From assembly GCF_023544665.1 (NCBI RefSeq), contig NZ_JAMJFL010000003.1:1-64000 (forward strand): a DNA stretch of 64,000 nucleotides, written 5' to 3'. Shown piece after piece: positions 59,419 to 64,000 of the stretch. Within the stretch, counting starts at the first letter, position 1. Every line of letters starts with the position of its first letter. The translations under genes were made by a program, and so were the position numbers. Source of the DNA: Streptomyces sp. YS415 (lineage in GTDB: Bacteria > Actinomycetota > Actinomycetes > Streptomycetales > Streptomycetaceae). The notes under the pieces were generated by a model. That model searched no databases, was not told the origin of the DNA, and worked only from the letters and a program-made list of their open reading frames with translations.

Positions 59419-61467
59419 GTGTCCAAACTGACCGACGTGCCCAAACGGATCCTGATCGGGCGCGCACTGCGCAGTGACCGGCTCGGGGAAACGCTCCTGC
59501 CGAAGCGCATCGCACTACCCGTCTTCGCCTCCGACCCGCTGTCCTCCGTGGCCTACGCGCCCGGCGAGGTGCTGCTGGTCCTGTCCATCGCGGGCGTGTC
59601 GGCGTACCACTTCAGCCCCTGGATCGCGGTCGCGGTCGTCGTCCTGATGTTCACGGTCGTCGCCTCCTACCGGCAGAACGTGCACGCCTACCCGAGCGGC
59701 GGCGGCGACTACGAGGTCGCCAACACCAACCTCGGCCCCAGGGCCGGGCTGACCGTGGCCAGCGCGCTGCTCGTGGACTACGTCCTCACCGTGGCCGTGT
59801 CCATCTCCTCCGGCGTGGAGAACCTGGGCTCCGCCGTCCCGTTCGTCGTCGAGCACAAGGTGTTCTGCGCGATCGGCATCATCGTGCTGCTGACGCTGAT
59901 GAACCTGCGAGGGGTGAGGGAGTCCGGCAAGCTCTTCGCGATCCCGACGTACGTCTTCGTCGCCGGCGTCTTCGTCATGATCGCCTGGGGCGCGTTCCAG
60001 GGCCTGGTCCTCGACGAGACCATGAAGTCCCCGACCGCCGACTACGAGATCAAGCCCGAGCACGAGGGCCTGGCCGGCTTCGCGCTGGTCTTCCTGCTGC
60101 TGCGCGCCTTCTCCTCCGGCTGCGCCGCGCTCACCGGTGTCGAGGCGATCAGCAACGGCGTCCCCGCCTTCCGCAAGCCCAAGTCGAGGAACGCGGCGAC
60201 CACCCTCGCCCTCATGGGCGGCCTCGCGGTCACCATGTTCTGCGGCATCATCGGGCTCGCCATGGCCACCGACGTGCACATGGCGGAGAACCCGGCCAAG
60301 GACCTCATTCACGACGGCGCGGCCGTCGGCGACGACTACGTCCAGGACCCGGTGATCTCGCAGGTCGCGGCCGCCGTCTTCGGCGACGGCACCTTCTTCT
60401 TCATCCTGCTGGCCGCCGCGACGGCCCTGGTCCTCTTCCTCGCGGCGAACACGGCGTACAACGGCTTCCCGCTGCTCGGCTCGATCCTCGCCCAGGACCG
60501 CTACCTGCCCCGCCAGCTGCACACCCGCGGCGACCGCCTCGCGTTCTCCAACGGCATCGTGCTCCTGGCCGGCGCGGCCATCCTGCTGGTGTGGATCTAC
60601 GGCGCCGACTCCACGCGGCTGATCCAGCTGTACATCGTCGGCGTGTTCGTCTCCTTCACGCTCAGCCAGACCGGCATGGTCCGGCACTGGAACCGCCATC
60701 TGCGCACCGAGAACGACCCGGCGAAACGCCGCCGTATGATCCGCTCCCGCGCGATCAACACCTTCGGCGCCTTCTTCACCGGCCTGGTCCTGGTCGTCGT
60801 CCTGGTCACCAAGTTCACCCACGGCGCCTGGGTCGCCCTGCTCGGCATGGTGATCTTCTACGCGGTCATGTCCGCGATCCGGAAGCACTACGACCGGGTC
60901 TCCGAGGAGATCGCGGCGCCCGACGGCCCGACCGACGACAGCGTCCGCCCCTCCCGGGTGCACTCCGTGGTCCTCGTCTCCAAGATCCACCGGCCCACGC
61001 TGCGCGCCCTCGCCTACGCCAAGCTGATGCGCACCGACACCCTCGAAGCGCTCAGCGTCAACGTCGACCCGGCCGAGACCAAGGCCCTCAAGGCCGAGTG
61101 GGAGCGGCGCGGCATCGACGTACCGCTGAAGGTCCTCGACTCGCCCTACCGCGAGATCACCCGGCCGATCATCGATTACGTCAAGAACCTGCGCCGCGAG
61201 TCGCCGCGCGACGCCGTGTCCGTGATCATCCCCGAGTACGTCGTGGGCCACTGGTACGAGCATCTGCTGCACAACCAGAGCGCCCTGCGGCTGAAGGGCC
61301 GGCTGCTGTTCACGCCGGGTGTCATGGTGACGTCGGTGCCCTACCAGCTCCAGTCCTCCGAGGTCGCGAAGAAGCGGGCCCGCAAGCGGCAGGACTGGAA
61401 CGCGCCGGGTTCCGTGCGGCGGGGGCCGGCCCAGGAGCGGGCGAAGGACTCCTCGAAACAGTCGTAG
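59419..61467 (+). CDS. KimA-like potassium:proton symporter (APC superfamily)
   Basis: A 682-aa APC-superfamily transporter with about 12 membrane helices (35-480) and a C-terminal cytoplasmic domain of about 190 residues that contains a USP-like fold (RVHSVVLVSKIHRPTL). Potassium-coordinating residues known from Bacillus KimA are all present at the same spacing: Asp39 and Tyr46 (FASDPLSSVAYAPGE) match Asp36/Tyr43; Asp120, Tyr121, Thr124 and Ser128 (VDYVLTVAVS) match Asp117/Tyr118/Thr121/Ser125; Thr239 in ALTGVEAISN matches Thr230. This is more specific than a general amino-acid permease call. GTG 59419 is fixed by the leaderless -10. Divergent neighbours are two RCK proteins and a 31-aa membrane protein. 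Confidence 0.85.
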   Translation: MSKLTDVPKRILIGRALRSDRLGETLLPKRIALPVFASDPLSSVAYAPGEVLLVLSIAGVSAYHFSPWIAVAVVVLMFTVVASYRQNVHAYPSGGGDYEVANTNLGPRAGLTVASALLVDYVLTVAVSISSGVENLGSAVPFVVEHKVFCAIGIIVLLTLMNLRGVRESGKLFAIPTYVFVAGVFVMIAWGAFQGLVLDETMKSPTADYEIKPEHEGLAGFALVFLLLRAFSSGCAALTGVEAISNGVPAFRKPKSRNAATTLALMGGLAVTMFCGIIGLAMATDVHMAENPAKDLIHDGAAVGDDYVQDPVISQVAAAVFGDGTFFFILLAAATALVLFLAANTAYNGFPLLGSILAQDRYLPRQLHTRGDRLAFSNGIVLLAGAAILLVWIYGADSTRLIQLYIVGVFVSFTLSQTGMVRHWNRHLRTENDPAKRRRMIRSRAINTFGAFFTGLVLVVVLVTKFTHGAWVALLGMVIFYAVMSAIRKHYDRVSEEIAAPDGPTDDSVRPSRVHSVVLVSKIHRPTLRALAYAKLMRTDTLEALSVNVDPAETKALKAEWERRGIDVPLKVLDSPYREITRPIIDYVKNLRRESPRDAVSVIIPEYVVGHWYEHLLHNQSALRLKGRLLFTPGVMVTSVPYQLQSSEVAKKRARKRQDWNAPGSVRRGPAQERAKDSSKQS

Positions 61468-61474
61468 ACTGGTG

Positions 61475-61504
61475 GGCTGTTGTCCCGGCGGCTGTTGTCC
61501 CGGC
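61475..61504. repeat. Tandem duplication of 15 bp
   Basis: GGCTGTTGTCCCGGC occurs twice in direct succession (61475-61489 and 61490-61504), between the kimA-like gene and the methyltransferase. TAGACT (61466-61471) just upstream is a possible -10, so the duplication would lie in the methyltransferase leader. Confidence 0.8.
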
Positions 61505-61536
61505 TCGAACCTCTATGCATCTGGAGTCACCCCGCC

Positions 61537-62868
61537 ATGCAGGCAGAACCGAAGAAGTCGCTGGTGGGGCTGGAGTACGAGGTCGAGGTCGGCCCCGTCG
61601 CCCACGGCGGCCACTGCATCGCCCGCACCGACGAGGGCCAGGTCCTCTTCGTCCGGCACACGCTGCCCGGGGAGCGGGTGGTCGCCCGGGTCACCGAGGG
61701 TGAGGAGGGCGCCCGCTTCCTGCGCGCCGACGCCGTCGAGGTGCTCGACGCGTCCAAGGACCGCATCGAGGCGCCCTGTCCGTACGCCGGCCCCGGCCGC
61801 TGCGGCGGCTGCGACTGGCAGCACGCCAAGCCGGGGGCGCAGCGGCGGCTCAAGGGCGAGGTCGTCACGGAGCAGCTCGCGCGGCTCGCCGGGCTCACGC
61901 CCGAGGAGGCCGGCTGGGACGGCACGGTGATGCCCGCCGAGGGCGACAAGGTGCCGGCCGGGCAGGTGCCGCAGTGGCGCACGCGCGTGCAGTACGCGGT
62001 GGACGCCGAGACGGGCCGGGCGGGTCTGCGCCGGCACCGCTCGCACGAGGTCGAGCCGATCGAGCACTGCATGATCGCGGCCGAGGGTGTGAGCGAGCTG
62101 GGCATCGAGGACCGTGACTGGTCCGGGATGGCGTCCGTGGAGGCGATCGCGGCGACCGGCTCCCAGGACCGCATGGTGATCCTGGAGCCCAGGCCGGGCG
62201 CCCGGCTGCCCCTCGTCGAGCTCGACAAGCCCGTGTCCGTCATGCGGGTCGAGGAGAAGGACGGCGGCGTGCACCGCGTCCACGGCCGCGCCTTCGTCCG
62301 GGAGCGGGCCGACGGCCGGACGCACCGCGTGGGCAGCGGCGGCTTCTGGCAGGTCCACCCGAAGGCGGCGGACACCCTGGTCACGGCGGTGATGCAGGGG
62401 CTGCTGCCGCGCAAGGGCGACATGGCGCTCGACCTGTACTGCGGCGTCGGCCTCTTCGCGGGCGCCCTCGCCGACCGCCTCGGCGACCAGGGCGCGGTCC
62501 TCGGCATCGAGTCCGGCAAGCGTGCGGTGGAGGACGCCCGCCACAACCTCGCGCACTTCGACCGGGTACGGATCGAACAGGGCAAGGTCGAGGCCGTGCT
62601 GCCGCGCACGGGCATCACGGAGGTCGACCTCATCGTCCTGGACCCGCCGCGGGCGGGCGCGGGCCGGAAGACGGTGGCTCACCTGTCGTCCCTGGGCGCC
62701 CGTCGCATCGCCTACGTGGCCTGCGACCCGGCGGCGCTGGCGCGGGACCTGGGGTACTTCCGGGACGGGGGGTACCGGGTGCGGACGCTGCGGGTGTTCG
62801 ATCTGTTTCCGATGACTCATCATGTGGAGTGCGTGGCGATCCTTGAGCCGGTGGCCAAGGGCTCCTGA
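61537..62868 (+). CDS. TrmA/RumA-type 5-methyluridine RNA methyltransferase
   Basis: A 443-aa class I SAM methyltransferase. TRAM-like domain (about 10-70), an iron-sulfur cysteine cluster CPYAGPGRCGGC (residues 80-91) needing a fourth Cys near the C-terminus (GVAC or HVEC region), SAM-binding DLYCGVGLFAGALA (about 303), DPPRAGAG, and the catalytic Cys in YVACDPAALARDL. It should methylate uridine in rRNA or tRNA. ATG 61537 with GGAG upstream. Its 3' end overlaps the convergent ROK gene by 49 bases. Confidence 0.9.
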   Translation: MQAEPKKSLVGLEYEVEVGPVAHGGHCIARTDEGQVLFVRHTLPGERVVARVTEGEEGARFLRADAVEVLDASKDRIEAPCPYAGPGRCGGCDWQHAKPGAQRRLKGEVVTEQLARLAGLTPEEAGWDGTVMPAEGDKVPAGQVPQWRTRVQYAVDAETGRAGLRRHRSHEVEPIEHCMIAAEGVSELGIEDRDWSGMASVEAIAATGSQDRMVILEPRPGARLPLVELDKPVSVMRVEEKDGGVHRVHGRAFVRERADGRTHRVGSGGFWQVHPKAADTLVTAVMQGLLPRKGDMALDLYCGVGLFAGALADRLGDQGAVLGIESGKRAVEDARHNLAHFDRVRIEQGKVEAVLPRTGITEVDLIVLDPPRAGAGRKTVAHLSSLGARRIAYVACDPAALARDLGYFRDGGYRVRTLRVFDLFPMTHHVECVAILEPVAKGS

Positions 62869-63824
62869 GCTGCCGTCTCCGCCAGGGCCGCCGCGCCCAC
62901 CAGGCCCGAGTCCGGGCCCAACTCGGCCGGGACCGCGTGCAGGTGGTGCAGGAACGGCATGGCTGCGTAGCGGCGCAGGTGGCCGTTGAGCGGGGAGAAG
63001 AGGACCTCGCCCGCTTGGGCGACGCCGCCGCCTATCACCGCGAGGTCGATCTCGACCAGGGCGGCCGTGGCCGCGATGCCGGCTGCCAGGGCGCGGGCCG
63101 CCCGGTCGAAGGCGGCGACGGCGGCCGGGTCGCCGGCCCGGGCCGCGGTCGCGACCGCCGAGGCGTCCGGTGCCGCGGGCGGGCGCCAGCCGAGCGAGAG
63201 CGCGTGGCGGGTGATGGCCGTACCGCTGGCTATGCCTTCCAGGCAGCCGCGTGCACCGCACGGGCAGGGGTCGCCGTCGAAGTCGACGCTGATGTGCCCG
63301 AGGTGACCGGCGTTGCCGGTGAGGCCGTGGCGGACTCGGCCGTCCAGGATCAGGCCGGCGCCCACGCCCGTGGACACCACCAGGCAGAGCGCGTCCCCGT
63401 GGCCGCGCGCGGCACCGTGGCGGTGTTCGGCCGCGGCCATCGCCACCGCATCGCCTGCCAGCACGACGGGCCGGTGCGCGAGCGCCGGATGCGCGCCGAC
63501 CGCTGCGACGAGCGGGAAGCCGCGCCAGGCGGGGATGTTGACGGGGCTGACGGATCCGTGCGCCAGGTCGACCGGGCCGGCGCTGCCGATGCCCAGGGCG
63601 CGGACGTCGTCCCACCGGGGGTCGGCGGCCAGGGCGTCCACCACCTGGTGCACCGCGTCGAGGAGGGCGTCCGCGGAACCCTGGGCCGGGGTGGTGCGGC
63701 GCGCGCGGTGCACGAGGATCCCGTCCCTGGTGACGAGCGCCCCCGCGATCTTGGTCCCCCCGATGTCGAGGGCGGCTATCAGGACGTCGTCCGGGGCGGC
63801 GGCGGCACTTTCCTGACTACTCAT
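62820..63824 (-). CDS. ROK-family sugar kinase or regulator
   Basis: A 334-aa ROK protein. ATP site DIGGTKIAGAL (near 19-29); GHLGHIS with the zinc-binding His; CPCGARGC (CxCGxxGC) completing the zinc site; catalytic Asp in LAGDAVAM. There is no N-terminal helix-turn-helix, so it is a kinase (glucose, ATP-dependent, or allose/N-acetylmannosamine-like) rather than a ROK repressor. ATG 63824 has GGGAG upstream; the frame is open to 63896. Convergent overlap of 49 bases with the methyltransferase. Confidence 0.88.
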   Translation of the reverse strand: MSSQESAAAAPDDVLIAALDIGGTKIAGALVTRDGILVHRARRTTPAQGSADALLDAVHQVVDALAADPRWDDVRALGIGSAGPVDLAHGSVSPVNIPAWRGFPLVAAVGAHPALAHRPVVLAGDAVAMAAAEHRHGAARGHGDALCLVVSTGVGAGLILDGRVRHGLTGNAGHLGHISVDFDGDPCPCGARGCLEGIASGTAITRHALSLGWRPPAAPDASAVATAARAGDPAAVAAFDRAARALAAGIAATAALVEIDLAVIGGGVAQAGEVLFSPLNGHLRRYAAMPFLHHLHAVPAELGPDSGLVGAAALAETAAQEPLATGSRIATHST

Positions 63825-63951
63825 GGTGATGGGTCTCCCGGGGAGTCGTGGCTTGCGGGGGTGGGACGCCGCCATATCGGAGCACGTTTCTGACAACGAT
63901 GTCCACCGTTGCGCGCATCTCCGCCGGGCGGCGCTTCCCGGCCCGGGAGAA

Positions 63952-63968
63952 TTTAGTCATGGTTTAGT
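63952..63968 (-). promoter_or_regulatory. Direct repeats 5' of the ROK gene
   Basis: TTTAGT occurs at 63952-63957 and 63963-63968, spaced 11 bases (one helical turn), in the only AT-rich stretch near the window end. Read on the minus strand this is ACTAAA-CCATG-ACTAAA. It is about 130 bases upstream of the ROK start and could be a regulator site or promoter part. Confidence 0.4.
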
Positions 63969-64000
63969 AAAATCGCTGATCAGAGGCTCTGTGGTGGGGG

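Noticed and set aside
1..64000. tRNA, rRNA, transposase, integrase or phage genes
   Set aside because: None were seen; all genes look like conserved Streptomyces core genes in even base composition.

Overview
The window is a GC-rich (roughly 70% or more) actinobacterial chromosome segment. Gene content and order identify it as Streptomyces core chromosome around the principal sigma factor gene hrdB: whiH-hrdB, parE and parC, ptsH, sepH, the ferrochelatase gene, cutRS and dut lie in the order known from Streptomyces coelicolor. I see no rRNA or tRNA genes, insertion sequences, integrase, attachment site, prophage or CRISPR array. Nearly every base belongs to a dense set of about 58 real genes, many starting with GTG or TTG and many overlapping by 1 to 4 bases. 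The long open frames opposite these genes are GC-driven shadows and are left out.

Layout. (1) 1-9 kb: the end of a glycogen-debranching-type hydrolase, a 55-bp tandem repeat block, an NrtR-type Nudix regulator, a fused and degenerate ABC ATPase-permease, the sporulation regulator WhiH, HrdB, and a secreted trypsin-like protease. (2) 9-16.5 kb: a small zinc-ribbon-like protein, topoisomerase IV subunit ParE, a DUF485-SSS acetate symporter pair, and a CitAB/DcuSR-like two-component system preceded by five 25-bp repeats. (3) 16.7-22.7 kb: an iron-box-controlled sucrase/ferredoxin-like protein, two divergent citrate synthases (one with an N-terminal helix-turn-helix), two small unknown genes and a CobW-type GTPase. 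(4) 22.7-30.7 kb: ParC, a two-gene M16 peptidase operon, a c-di-AMP riboswitch upstream of a secreted M23 peptidase, a GntR/FCD regulator, and HPr (ptsH) with a DasR-type site. (5) 30.8-44.8 kb: a GNAT/acyl-CoA-synthetase fusion, DUF5998, a phosphodiesterase, thymidine kinase, a VOC protein, a sulfurtransferase, SepH, a sugar-lactone oxidase, an MFS exporter, ferrochelatase, and an inositol-phosphatase-like enzyme. (6) 45-57.6 kb: CutRS, DUF4193, a membrane protein, DUF3093, a thioesterase, dUTPase, DUF3710, KdpDE without kdpFABC, an SGNH hydrolase with a TetR regulator, an OB-fold protein and DUF3159. (7) 57.6-64 kb: two RCK/TrkA proteins, an unannotated-size 31-aa membrane protein, a KimA-like potassium transporter, a TrmA/RumA-like methyltransferase and a ROK protein.

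Themes. Two potassium-linked blocks occur (orphan KdpDE; two RCK proteins divergent from a KimA-like transporter), plus a riboswitch for c-di-AMP, the second messenger that controls potassium and cell-wall genes in Gram-positives. Cell division and development are represented by whiH, sepH and cutRS. Many genes look leaderless: a -10-like hexamer lies 6 to 8 bases before an ATG or GTG, and this fixes several starts. Several regulatory sites are legible directly: a DmdR/DtxR iron box, a dre site, a perfect TetR-type palindrome, sigma-R-like promoters, and an inverted repeat inside the nrtR-like promoter.

Limits: assignments come from reading motifs and remembered family features; no searches were run. 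Residue positions are counted from the starts chosen here.
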